DNA of 36,562 bases from Apilactobacillus sp. (lineage in GTDB: Bacteria > Bacillota > Bacilli > Lactobacillales > Lactobacillaceae), in assembly GCF_025290035.1 (NCBI RefSeq), contig NZ_JAMBKT010000009.1:1-36562 (forward strand), written 5' to 3'. The number at the start of each line of letters is the position of its first letter. The stretch's first letter is position 1. Made by a program: the position numbers and the translations under genes. Below the pieces are notes generated by a model. That model had not been told where the DNA came from. It did no database searches and saw only the letters and a program-made list of their open reading frames with translations. Positions 7,092 to 14,278 of the stretch are shown piece by piece.

Positions 7092-7814
7092 TTATAATAT
7101 CTTTTGATAGAGAACTGTTGCTAATAACGCTCCTATAATCGGAGCCACAACAGGAACCCAGCTATACTTCCAATGTGAGTTCCCCTTATTTGGAAAACGA
7201 CATAATGAATGAATAATTCGTGGTGCTAAATCTCTCGCAGGATTTAACGCTGGTCCAGTGGGTCCACCAAATGAAATAACTAAACACATTACCAAAAAAC
7301 CTAAACCGATAAAATCAGCTCGAGGGTCAACTTTATCATTGGTCATAGCTAGTGCACCTAACACTAAAATAAAAGTTCCGATTAATTCATTTATAAAACC
7401 ATTTACATAGCTATGAGCAGCATCAATAGTAGAAAACGTCCCTAAGATGCACTCATCACCAGTGGTTTCATCATAATATGGCTTATACGCCACTACTACC
7501 GCCAGCTGACCAACAGCAGCTCCTAAAAATTGAGCAATAATGTAGAATAATGCTTCATGCCAAGGAAATTGATTGGTGAAAGCCAATGCCAAAGTCATCG
7601 CAGGATTTATTTGCGCTCCCGAAACAGTAGCAAACATTAATGCTGGAATCATGACCCCAATTCCGTATCCTAATCCAATTAGAATCCATCCTCCATGAAA
7701 CCCTTTAGTTCCTTTTAATTCCACATTAGCCACCGAACCATTTCCTAAGGCAACCATGATAGCTGTCCCCATAAATTCGGCAATGCATCTAGTTAATAAC
7801 GTATAATGATCCAA
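7092..7814 (-). CDS. glpF: Glycerol uptake facilitator / aquaglyceroporin (MIP family)
   Basis: A six-helix MIP-family channel of 240 residues that passes glycerol and similar small solutes across the cytoplasmic membrane. The two half-helix motifs are present: GAQINPAMT in the first half and ALNPARDLAPR in the second. NPARD with Asp is typical of glycerol-conducting members rather than water-only channels. The frame extends upstream to an ATG at 7832, but that ATG has no ribosome site. GGGGGA precedes a TTG at 7814 by 7 nt, so I prefer TTG; either is possible. No glpK or glpD is adjacent. A cre-like site lies 48-61 bp upstream and an orphan minus-strand terminator about 115 bp upstream, suggesting catabolite control and possibly a regulated leader. 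Confidence 0.92.
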   Translation of the reverse strand: MDHYTLLTRCIAEFMGTAIMVALGNGSVANVELKGTKGFHGGWILIGLGYGIGVMIPALMFATVSGAQINPAMTLALAFTNQFPWHEALFYIIAQFLGAAVGQLAVVVAYKPYYDETTGDECILGTFSTIDAAHSYVNGFINELIGTFILVLGALAMTNDKVDPRADFIGLGFLVMCLVISFGGPTGPALNPARDLAPRIIHSLCRFPNKGNSHWKYSWVPVVAPIIGALLATVLYQKIL

Positions 7815-7861
7815 CTTTCTATCCCCCATCATATTATTTATCGAGTCGTATCGATTATCAT

Positions 7862-7875
7862 TGTCTACGTTTTCA
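7862..7875 (-). promoter_or_regulatory. cre-like site (CcpA operator) upstream of glpF
   Basis: On the minus strand TGAAAACGTAGACA, and on the plus strand TGTCTACGTTTTCA, match the catabolite-responsive element TGWNANCGNTNWCA with one mismatch. The position just upstream of glpF fits CcpA repression. Confidence 0.55.
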
Positions 7876-7927
7876 TCAAACTCACTTGCTCTTAAAACTA
7901 GATATTCTCAGCAATCTTTTTTGGCAT

Positions 7928-8107
7928 ATAAAAAAGGTTATAAAGTCTTGGTTTGATTTCATAACCTTTCAGTCATAATATCTATTTCAATGTTTATGTA
8001 TTTCTTTGCCGTTATTAAGTCGTTGTAAAACCGTGTCTTATTCACAGTGATCAAGTTGAAAATGAGTCGCTAATTGTAAATAGATACTTTTATAAATATC
8101 TTTAGCA
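7928..8107 (-). ncRNA. Candidate small RNA or glpF leader (about 180 nt)
   Basis: A minus-strand promoter (8114-8142) and a minus-strand intrinsic terminator (7930-7970) bracket a stretch with no credible gene. Within it AGAUA/UAUCU forms one hairpin. ACUGUG pairs with CACGGU (6 pairs, one U-G only possible on this strand) in another, near 8051-8029. It may be an independent small RNA. It may instead be the leader of glpF, read through only when the terminator is overcome. Short open frames here have no ribosome site. Confidence 0.4.
7930..7970 (-). terminator. Orphan intrinsic terminator upstream of glpF
   Basis: Minus-strand arms AAAGGTTATGAAA and TTTATAACCTTT are followed by a T-run. There is no minus-strand protein gene upstream of it, so it must end a non-coding transcript, a leader or a lost gene. 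Confidence 0.7.
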
Positions 8108-8113
8108 TTTATG

Positions 8114-8142
8114 ATTATATTGTCATTCAGTTATTTTTTCAA
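8114..8142 (-). promoter_or_regulatory. Minus-strand promoter upstream of glpF
   Basis: TTGAAA (8142-8137), a 17-bp spacer and a consensus TATAAT (8119-8114) on the minus strand. The start would fall near 8107. Confidence 0.55.
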
Positions 8143-8285
8143 TAGCAATAATAAATATTTAATGTGCAAATGTAAAAAATCGTTATAATTTCTTGATAAC
8201 AGCATCTATAAAAGAATTATTTTAAAAAATTTACTGTCATAGATATAAATAATATTTATACTTTCATGAATTATCATAATAAATA

Positions 8286-8310
8286 TAGATAAATTTAATA
8301 AACTTATCTA
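8286..8310. promoter_or_regulatory. Dyad upstream of the tetR-type gene
   Basis: TAGATAA and TTATCTA, perfect 7-bp arms around an 11-bp centre, lie upstream of a TATAAT at 8342. It is a candidate operator for the TetR protein encoded downstream. Confidence 0.35.
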
Positions 8311-8341
8311 AATCTTAAAATTTAAATCCCTCAATCGATAC

Positions 8342-8347
8342 TATAAT
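8342..8347 (+). promoter_or_regulatory. -10 element of the tetR-type gene
   Basis: Consensus TATAAT about 70 nt upstream of the start codon. The -35 region is AT-rich with no good TTGACA match. Confidence 0.4.
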
Positions 8348-8418
8348 GTATGTAGAGAATACGAAAAATCAAATAAACTTATAATAATGAAAATAATCTT
8401 AAAAGGAGATGAACTATT

Positions 8419-8988
8419 ATGTTAATTACTAATAAATCAAAAAGAAAAATTGTTATGTCCTTTTTAAACATATCTGATCAGCAAGACATCTATACAATTA
8501 GTACCAATGATATTATTGACAATGCAAATATTTCTAGAGGTACGTTTTACAATCACTTTAAGAATAAAATCGATATTGTTCACTTTATAGAAGAAAATAT
8601 CAGCGAATCATTAGACGCAGAATTTGATAGCGTAGATAAAGGCAATTCTAATTTTTTCCACATTTTAACAGAAAATGTATTTCCAATCGTATATGATGAT
8701 AGAGAATATATTAAAGTTCTATATAAATTTTATGAACCTGAATTATTCAGTTTTCTACAAAGCCACTATGAAAAATTTTTAATCCCTTATTTTGATCACT
8801 ATGATGAAAACAAGGTTGGCATTCCTAAATATTTTACACTTTCATTTTTCTTTAGAGTAATTTTAGACGCTATTATGGCTTGGATTTCTCAACCTATTCC
8901 TATACCTACGGAAGAATTCAGAAAGATATTCTATAAACTAATTAATAATTCCATGACCGAAATATGTGGGATCGTTATTAGAGAATAG
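8419..8988 (+). CDS. TetR/AcrR family transcriptional regulator
   Basis: A 189-residue DNA-binding repressor. The N-terminal helix-turn-helix (about residues 10-55) reads STNDIIDNANISRGTFYNHF and continues K-N-K-I-D-I, the classic TetR recognition-helix pattern. The C-terminal helical part binds an unknown ligand and resembles the TetR_C group found in low-GC Gram-positives. AAAGGAG lies 10 nt before the ATG. TetR regulators usually control a neighbour, but both flanking genes are separated from it by terminators or non-coding DNA, so its target may be itself or a distant locus. Base composition is more AT-rich than its neighbours, which could hint at recent arrival. Confidence 0.88.
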   Translation: MLITNKSKRKIVMSFLNISDQQDIYTISTNDIIDNANISRGTFYNHFKNKIDIVHFIEENISESLDAEFDSVDKGNSNFFHILTENVFPIVYDDREYIKVLYKFYEPELFSFLQSHYEKFLIPYFDHYDENKVGIPKYFTLSFFFRVILDAIMAWISQPIPIPTEEFRKIFYKLINNSMTEICGIVIRE

Positions 8989-8993
8989 TTAAG

Positions 8994-9016
8994 GAGTCAT
9001 TGTGACTCTTTTTTTA
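8994..9016 (+). terminator. Intrinsic terminator of the tetR-type gene
   Basis: GAGTCA-TTG-TGACTC hairpin followed by eight Ts, beginning six bases after the stop codon. Confidence 0.85.
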
Positions 9017-9110
9017 TACATAAAATTCAATATTATAGCTGTTAATCATTGATATTTAGTACCTATTCGAATTAAAATGAAAGATACAGAAATAATTAAG
9101 GAGAACGATT

Positions 9111-9710
9111 ATGAAAAAAATTTTATCAATCTCACTTGCGTTATTAACATCTATTCTAATTCTTAGCGCTTGTGGCAAGAAAAATGTTGATGAACATAAA
9201 ACTATTTCAACACCTAAGCCTACCCTATCTGACGCGCTAAACACCTCTGGAATATCATTAGAAAAATATGAACAAATTAAATATACTAACCAACAACTAA
9301 ATGGTGGTGACAGTTCCAAGAAAATTATGAGCATTTTAGGAAAGCCAAGTTCTTCCAAGGAAACTAAGCTTACTAATAATGATCCTGCTACTCAATATAC
9401 ATGGCAAATGGGGGGCAACGCTCAGCTTCAATACATTTTCGCTATCATTTACAAAGATAAAGTGTTAAGTAAAGGTTTTCAACAAAATACAAACTCTAAG
9501 ATTGTAAGTAAAGCTAAAATCAAAGCATTAAATAACTCAATGTCATTCGAAGCTGTTAAAGATAAATTAGGAGCTCCTTTGTCTGAACAAGTATCTGATG
9601 GGGTCGCCTTCATGACTTATCAAACTGATAAAAATAATCACGCATGTAACTTGACGTTTAGTAATAATAAATTGAGTAAAATTCAATTTGTAACTCTAAG
9701 TAGTAACTAA
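9111..9710 (+). CDS. Lipoprotein with two BLIP/BamE-like (DUF3862-like) modules
   Basis: A 199-residue exported lipoprotein: the signal ends L-S-A-C with Cys21 as the lipidation site. After a linker there are two similar modules (about residues 50-115 and 130-198). Each has a short helix, a conserved L-G-[KA]-P turn (ILGKPSSS and KLGAPLSE), an aromatic strand and a final I-x-F/G strand. This pattern is that of the DUF3862/SmpA-OmlA-like fold common in lactobacillar surface lipoproteins. Its function is unknown; members are thought to bind proteins or inhibitors at the cell surface. AAGGAG lies 8 nt before the ATG. The gene is monocistronic, bounded by terminators on both sides. Confidence 0.8.
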   Translation: MKKILSISLALLTSILILSACGKKNVDEHKTISTPKPTLSDALNTSGISLEKYEQIKYTNQQLNGGDSSKKIMSILGKPSSSKETKLTNNDPATQYTWQMGGNAQLQYIFAIIYKDKVLSKGFQQNTNSKIVSKAKIKALNNSMSFEAVKDKLGAPLSEQVSDGVAFMTYQTDKNNHACNLTFSNNKLSKIQFVTLSSN

Positions 9711-9745
9711 AAAAAGGAACTGATTTAATAAATCAGTTCCTTTTT
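9711..9745. terminator. Bidirectional intrinsic terminator
   Basis: GGAACTGATTT-AAT-AAATCAGTTCC flanked by five As and five Ts. It serves the lipoprotein gene and the convergent small gene. Confidence 0.92.
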
Positions 9746-10025
9746 ACATAATATCAATGTAACCATCTTCTCTAAGTGCATCTAAGGTTTCTAGTAGGTC
9801 ATCGTTACTCATGTTGTTTAATTGTTTTAAAAAATTTTCTTCATAAGTATCAATTAAATCATCAAAGTACGACTTAATTGTCTTTGGTTCTAATTGACGA
9901 TACATTCGAATCTTATCCTCAGGTTTACGCAAGTCGAATTGATAGTATTGTTGAAATTTTTTTACATACCAAGCTCCCTTAATTTTAGCTTGATAAGTCA
10001 TAATTCGATCATCAGTCCAATACAT
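9744..10025 (-). CDS. Small hydrophilic cytosolic protein of unknown function
   Basis: I do not recognise this 93-residue protein. It is charged and probably all-helical after an aromatic N-terminus (MYWTDD), with a stretch rich in Tyr/Gln (KFQQYYQF) and a C-terminal acidic helix containing SNDDLLETLDALREDG. It has no signal peptide or membrane segment. The frame opens three codons earlier at a GTG, but that GTG is part of the GAGGTGA ribosome site. The ATG at 10025 has the right spacing. It lies between the lipoprotein gene (convergent, shared terminator) and the old-yellow-enzyme gene (same strand, 86-bp gap, no clear terminator between), so co-transcription with the oxidoreductase is possible. 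Confidence 0.7.
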   Translation of the reverse strand: MYWTDDRIMTYQAKIKGAWYVKKFQQYYQFDLRKPEDKIRMYRQLEPKTIKSYFDDLIDTYEENFLKQLNNMSNDDLLETLDALREDGYIDIM

Positions 10026-10111
10026 ATAAATCACCTCATTATGGATGCATTAGTATAAATTATATAACAAATTAAAATTAGATGAAAATATGATAGAACT
10101 AATCTAAATGA

Positions 10112-11146
10112 TTATTTTTGACCACGACCATATGATGCATCAAAAGCTGTAAATTTTTTATCATGAAGTTCCTTAGCAGCATCGTTTAACCAATTAGTGT
10201 TTCTCAATAATGCACGGCCTTGCATGATTAAATCAGCTTGATTGTTTTGTAAAATATATTCCGCTAAACCCGGATTATCCAATAAACCAACTGTTGAAAC
10301 ATCAATATCAACACTTCTCTTTAATTCTGTAGCAAAACGAGTTTGATATCCATCATGAACAGGGAAATTAGGTCCAACAGGCAGCAATCCTCCTGTTGAA
10401 ACATCAATTAGTTCAACATCAGCAGTTTCTAACCATTTACCAACTTGTCTCCAATCGTCGATAGAATTTTCGTTGCCATCATCGGCATAATCAGTTAATG
10501 ATAAGCGAACCCAAATTGGTCCTGAAAAGTTATCTTTCACAATCTCGGCAACTTCTCTTACAATTCTAAAACGATTTTCTAAACTTCCACCATATTCATC
10601 TGATCGATGATTACTTGCTGGCGACAAGAATTGATTTAATAAGTATCCATGAGCACCATGAATTTCTATCATATCTACTCCAGCGTCAGAAGCACGTTTT
10701 GCAGCCTCACCAAACTTTCTAACGATTTTTTTAATTTGGTCTATAGATAATTCTTCTGGTGTCTTGCTATTTTCATCAAAAGCAATTGCACTGGGTGCAA
10801 CCGGTGAATCTTCATCAGCTGCTTTTCTACCAGCATGATTTAATTGAATTCCAACTTTTGTTCCTAAATAGTGTAGTGAATCTATTAGACGTTTAAATTC
10901 AGGAACTTGGTCATCATCCCATAGTCCTAAATCATTCTTACTAATACGACCTTTAGGATCTACGGCAGTTGATTCGGTAATAATCAACCCAACTTTACTA
11001 ATTGCTCGCATACCGTAGTGTGCAAAATGAAATGGTGTTGGAATACCATCTTCTTTTTTTACCTCATAAGTGCACATTGGCGACATTACAACTCGATTAG
11101 ATAATTGCAAGCCTCCCACTTTAGCTGGTGATAATAATTTTGACAT
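10112..11146 (-). CDS. namA: NADPH-dependent flavin oxidoreductase of the old yellow enzyme family (YqjM/NamA-like)
   Basis: A 344-residue FMN-containing ene-reductase that uses NAD(P)H to reduce activated C=C bonds and some nitro compounds in the cytosol. YqjM-type landmarks are present: the redox-tuning Cys in VMSPMCTY (near residue 24), QLNHAGRK with the FMN/substrate His region, HGAHGYLLNQFLSP, and the C-terminal GRALLRN and R-G-Q. The frame begins two codons earlier, but that ATG is only three bases from GAGG. The second ATG, 9 nt after the site, gives the conserved start MSKLLSP. Length matches the YqjM group (about 338). The physiological substrate is not evident; roles in electrophile detoxification are typical of the family. 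Confidence 0.92.
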   Translation of the reverse strand: MSKLLSPAKVGGLQLSNRVVMSPMCTYEVKKEDGIPTPFHFAHYGMRAISKVGLIITESTAVDPKGRISKNDLGLWDDDQVPEFKRLIDSLHYLGTKVGIQLNHAGRKAADEDSPVAPSAIAFDENSKTPEELSIDQIKKIVRKFGEAAKRASDAGVDMIEIHGAHGYLLNQFLSPASNHRSDEYGGSLENRFRIVREVAEIVKDNFSGPIWVRLSLTDYADDGNENSIDDWRQVGKWLETADVELIDVSTGGLLPVGPNFPVHDGYQTRFATELKRSVDIDVSTVGLLDNPGLAEYILQNNQADLIMQGRALLRNTNWLNDAAKELHDKKFTAFDASYGRGQK

Positions 11147-11210
11147 AATCATCTTCCTCTCACTTATTTAATGTAAGTTATTATACACGTCGTTTTTATT
11201 TTTCTAAAAG

Positions 11211-11235
11211 AAAAAGCATTCCCATCAGGAATGCT
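11211..11235 (-). terminator. Intrinsic terminator of the 84-residue gene
   Basis: AGCATTCC-CATCA-GGAATGCT with a T-run on the minus strand. The hairpin overlaps the last base of the stop codon. Confidence 0.85.
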
Positions 11236-11489
11236 TATTTCATTAATGCTTTCATCGCATTGTTAAAACAATCTAGCGAACAATTAATTTCACCTTTGAT
11301 AATTCTAAACTTACGATCAATATACTCTTGCGTAATTTCTTCACTATCATTTTGATTTAAATATTCCACTAAATGATCAATATCTCTAATCACATTACTA
11401 TCACGGTTAGTACCATCTAAAGCATTAATAATGTGAGAACGTGTCCTTTTAAGTGTTAGTAGTGTTTCATCAATTTGTGCTTGTAACAT
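11235..11489 (-). CDS. Small helical protein of unknown function
   Basis: An 84-residue protein I cannot assign. It is predicted to be entirely helical and amphipathic, with heptad-like leucines at the N-terminus (MLQAQIDETLLTLKRTRSHI) and two Cys near the C-terminus (NCSLDCF, a C-x3-C spacing). It has no signal peptide or membrane segment. GGAGGT lies 8 nt before the ATG, a strong ribosome site, and its own terminator follows, so it is likely a real gene. It lies between the exporter gene and the old-yellow-enzyme gene on the same strand, but terminator and spacing suggest separate transcription from the latter. The close Cys pair could bind metal or form a disulfide; that is speculation. 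Confidence 0.7.
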   Translation of the reverse strand: MLQAQIDETLLTLKRTRSHIINALDGTNRDSNVIRDIDHLVEYLNQNDSEEITQEYIDRKFRIIKGEINCSLDCFNNAMKALMK

Positions 11490-11553
11490 AATTATCTACC
11501 TCCACGATTATTATCTAACTAATTATAATGACAATTCGTCAAACAACAACTAT

Positions 11554-12762
11554 TTAGTTCTTATCAGTTTCAATTGATTTAATATTCTTACGGACTAGGA
11601 ATAAATTGATTCCCGCCAAGATGGTTGTAGCAATAAATACACCGCGGTATCCGCCAATCAATACCACCGCTGATCCAATCATTGGTCCGGTCACGTTACC
11701 AGCTGCTTGGAAGCTTTGATTCCAACTAAAGACCTGACTGATTCTGTCATGTGGACTATATTTAGCAAGAATAGCTTGAACAGTGGGTAGTAATGCAGCA
11801 TCAGATATCCCGATAAAGAAACGTAATGTTCCTAATTCCCATACGTTTTGTGCAAATGTTGTTAAGAAGAAGATGCCCATTGAAAAAAATAATCCAAACT
11901 TTAATATTTGATGTGAACCAATCCTGTCACCCAATCGGCCAAAAAAAGGCGCAATCGATACCATTGCCACCCCATTAATAGCTTGGATAATTCCAGCAGT
12001 AAGTGCAATATTAGTCGACGTTGGATCTAATTGTTTAACATACAAACTCAAAATTGGAGAGATAGAATTATTAGTAGCTTGTATGAATAAAGTAGTTAAG
12101 AACATTCCGAATAAAATCTGTTTAGTCGGAATACCTGATAAGAAATGCGGTTGCTTTTCACCCTTCTTACGTTCAACTGGTTTAAAGTTTTCATGTACAA
12201 AGAAAACACTTAAGAAGAATGCTGTTAGCATCGCAATCCCTGTAATTAAGAAGGTATAACGATAACCAAAAGTATCAGCGATTAGTCCTCCAATCATCGG
12301 ACCAATCAATGTCCCTGAAACGTTTCCAGTAGCTAGCTTGCCGGATGCTTGTCCGACATGATCTTTAGGCGTTTCTGCGGCAACTAACGCGTTTGCATTA
12401 CTAATAAACCCTGAAAAGATTCCTTGCAATAGTCTTAACACAATTAGTTGCCATGCGCTGGTAACTAAACTCATTGAACCAATTACAATTGCCATCCCCA
12501 ATGATGCTCGTAACAGCATGGGCTTTCTACCATACTTATCAGCCAAGATTCCCCAAAGTGGAGACACTACCATCTTAACTAAAAATGGTGCAGCGAATGC
12601 CATCCCACTCAAAATTGAAACCTGTTCCGTGCTATAGTTACCCAATTGCCCAATAAACAAAGCAATAAATGGACTAATACAGCTAAACCCAATTCCTGCT
12701 ATAAAGTTACCAAACCATAAAACATTCAAGTTTTGCTTCCAATTAATCGCTCGATCACCCAA
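11554..12762 (-). CDS. MFS drug:H+ antiporter (DHA1 family, PmrA/MdtG-like)
   Basis: A 402-residue major facilitator with about 12 membrane segments. The DHA1 signature is visible: motif A between helices 2 and 3 (GILADKYGRKPML), its weaker repeat GRLGDRIGSH in the second half, and the antiporter motif C in helix 5 (GNVSGTLIGPMIGGL). It probably exports drugs or toxic metabolites using the proton gradient. Overall it resembles pneumococcal PmrA. The reading frame has an ATG at 12774 directly touching AAGGAG. A TTG at 12762 lies 12 nt after that site and is my choice, though the four-codon difference is uncertain. The gene is single, with no adjacent regulator on the same strand, and the substrate cannot be predicted. 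Confidence 0.9.
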   Translation of the reverse strand: MGDRAINWKQNLNVLWFGNFIAGIGFSCISPFIALFIGQLGNYSTEQVSILSGMAFAAPFLVKMVVSPLWGILADKYGRKPMLLRASLGMAIVIGSMSLVTSAWQLIVLRLLQGIFSGFISNANALVAAETPKDHVGQASGKLATGNVSGTLIGPMIGGLIADTFGYRYTFLITGIAMLTAFFLSVFFVHENFKPVERKKGEKQPHFLSGIPTKQILFGMFLTTLFIQATNNSISPILSLYVKQLDPTSTNIALTAGIIQAINGVAMVSIAPFFGRLGDRIGSHQILKFGLFFSMGIFFLTTFAQNVWELGTLRFFIGISDAALLPTVQAILAKYSPHDRISQVFSWNQSFQAAGNVTGPMIGSAVVLIGGYRGVFIATTILAGINLFLVRKNIKSIETDKN

Positions 12763-12873
12763 GGGTGAACTCATCTCCTTATACGTGATTTATTTAAGAC
12801 ATAATTAAAAATTATAACACTTATCCGAATACATGAGAATTATTAAGTAATTGTTAAGATTAAACAAATTCAA

Positions 12874-12902
12874 TTGGTATTTAATTATCATTGTGATAAG
12901 AT
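12874..12902 (+). promoter_or_regulatory. Candidate promoter of the small membrane protein / SEC10 operon
   Basis: TTGGTA, a 17-bp spacer and TAAGAT with an upstream TG-like extension, 33 nt before the ATG at 12935. Confidence 0.45.
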
Positions 12903-12934
12903 TACTTAAAATAATTTTATTATAGGAGGAAATC

Positions 12935-13165
12935 ATGCAAGCTGTTCAAAATACACAAAGCTTTTTTATGCTGTTTGCTTATGGTGTTTTTCTTTTCGGA
13001 GCCATCTGTATGGGATTAGGTTGGTTCTTCTTTAAACTTCGTGCAATGGCTAATAAACCAGCCTGGGACGGAATTGGTGGAAAACTAATCCGTTTCGGTG
13101 CAGTTATTGTCGTAATTGGCGTAATATTAGTCGCCGCTGCAATTTACTTATTAGGAACTAAATAG
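12935..13165 (+). CDS. Small integral membrane protein with two transmembrane segments
   Basis: A 76-residue protein with two hydrophobic helices (about residues 10-32 and 50-72) joined by a short basic/aromatic loop (FFKLRAMANKPAWDG). I do not know a function. AGGAGG precedes the ATG by 5 nt. It ends only 10 bp before the SEC10/PgrA-like gene, whose ribosome site lies within the gap, so the two are almost certainly one operon. The small protein may assist membrane retention, secretion or signalling for its exported partner; this is inferred from the linkage only. Topology by the positive-inside rule would put the basic loop in the cytosol and both termini outside. Confidence 0.72.
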   Translation: MQAVQNTQSFFMLFAYGVFLFGAICMGLGWFFFKLRAMANKPAWDGIGGKLIRFGAVIVVIGVILVAAAIYLLGTK

Positions 13166-13175
13166 GAGATATATT

Positions 13176-14210
13176 ATGAAAAAAATGATTAAAACAATTG
13201 CTTTATCAACATTAGTTGCTGCTACATTCTCTACTTCTGTTTTGACAGTAAGTGCTAACACAAAAAATACTAGTACTTCTGAAAATGCATTAATTACAAA
13301 ATTTAAACAACAAACTACTGATGATGCTATTATCGCAACAAAAAAATCAATCAGTAAATTAACGCAAGATGATTTAAATAACTTCATTCCTACAGAAGCT
13401 ATCAAGACTAATGGGAATACAGTTACTGATCCTGGGTCTGATGCTAACTTTGTTACTAAAATTAATTATAAAGCAACAAAAAATCCAAAAAATGTTATCA
13501 AATTACCTAAAGGATATACAATTAAAGCTCTTAAATCTGTTTCCAATGGAAATAATGTTTCTAACAGAAACTTACAAATTAAATTTGGTAAAATCGGTTT
13601 AAATGGTCTAGCAATAAATTCATTTACACCTGCTAAAAAAGACTTAAGTCGTCAAGTTAACTTAAATAAGATTACTTACGCACAATCCAAAGAATTAACT
13701 CAATTTGCATTAAGTGTTTTAAATCCAGCTATTAAACAAGCTAAAGGAATTCAATACAAGGCATCATCAAACACTATTAAAGCTGCACAAGCATATGCTG
13801 ATGTTTACAGTAAAGACAACTGGAACAATACTGGCAAAAAGACTAGTCATGATCCAAAGGCGCAAAAAGTAGTTTCTAAGAAATTTAAGATTTCTGATGT
13901 TGCTGAAGAAAACTACAGTGACAATCCATCATTTGCTCTAACTAGTCCTAAAATTAAAAAACGTGTTGTATCAATGGCTGCTTTAAAACATGCTATTTAT
14001 AACTCAATCGCGCTTCAATTATTTGAAGATGGACCATCATACTGGGGTCATGCTAGTGCATTAATGAATCTAGACATCCACAAAAAGTACCAACCTAATT
14101 ACTTTGCTGTTTCTTTTGATAAATTTGGTGGAATTCATTTCTTTATGGTTCCTCACAACAAATTAGTTAACAAACAATACAACATTGGTACTATGATTAG
14201 TGTAAAATAA
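13176..14210 (+). CDS. Exported SEC10/PgrA surface-exclusion-domain protein
   Basis: The 344-residue protein has a Sec signal (about residues 1-28, cut after VSA). Its C-terminal half carries the SEC10/PgrA domain. Landmarks, in order, are: T-Y-A-Q-S-K-E-L-T-Q-F (about 168), an A-Q-A-Y-A-D-V helix, a D-N-W-N-N-T-G-K-K-T-S-H-D segment, the E-E-N-Y-S region, and a terminal W-G-H-A-S-A-L-M that includes the conserved His. The domain is distantly CAP-like and is known from enterococcal conjugation surface-exclusion proteins and many lactobacillar exported proteins. Most chromosomal members have unknown roles. There is no LPxTG or wall-binding repeat, so it may be freely secreted. A GGAG site is 7-8 nt before the ATG. 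It shares a transcript with the preceding small membrane protein. Confidence 0.82.
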   Translation: MKKMIKTIALSTLVAATFSTSVLTVSANTKNTSTSENALITKFKQQTTDDAIIATKKSISKLTQDDLNNFIPTEAIKTNGNTVTDPGSDANFVTKINYKATKNPKNVIKLPKGYTIKALKSVSNGNNVSNRNLQIKFGKIGLNGLAINSFTPAKKDLSRQVNLNKITYAQSKELTQFALSVLNPAIKQAKGIQYKASSNTIKAAQAYADVYSKDNWNNTGKKTSHDPKAQKVVSKKFKISDVAEENYSDNPSFALTSPKIKKRVVSMAALKHAIYNSIALQLFEDGPSYWGHASALMNLDIHKKYQPNYFAVSFDKFGGIHFFMVPHNKLVNKQYNIGTMISVK

Positions 14211-14221
14211 ATATAAACAGT

Positions 14222-14251
14222 AAAAGCTCACAATAGTTATTGTGAGCTTTT
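14222..14251 (+). terminator. Intrinsic terminator of the SEC10 operon
   Basis: Arms AAAAGCTCACAATA and TATTGTGAGCTTTT with a two-base loop, a 14-bp stem ending in Ts. It lies just 27 bp upstream of the next ATG. Confidence 0.88.
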
Positions 14252-14278
14252 ATATTCTAAATTATAAGGACGATAGCA

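Noticed and set aside
9056-9358. Minus-strand open frame of 100 codons
   Set aside because: It lies antisense within the lipoprotein gene, has no ribosome site and is of unnatural composition.
10035-10111. Terminator for the old-yellow-enzyme gene
   Set aside because: Only a 6-bp TTAGAT/ATCTAA dyad with a long loop is present, too weak to call.
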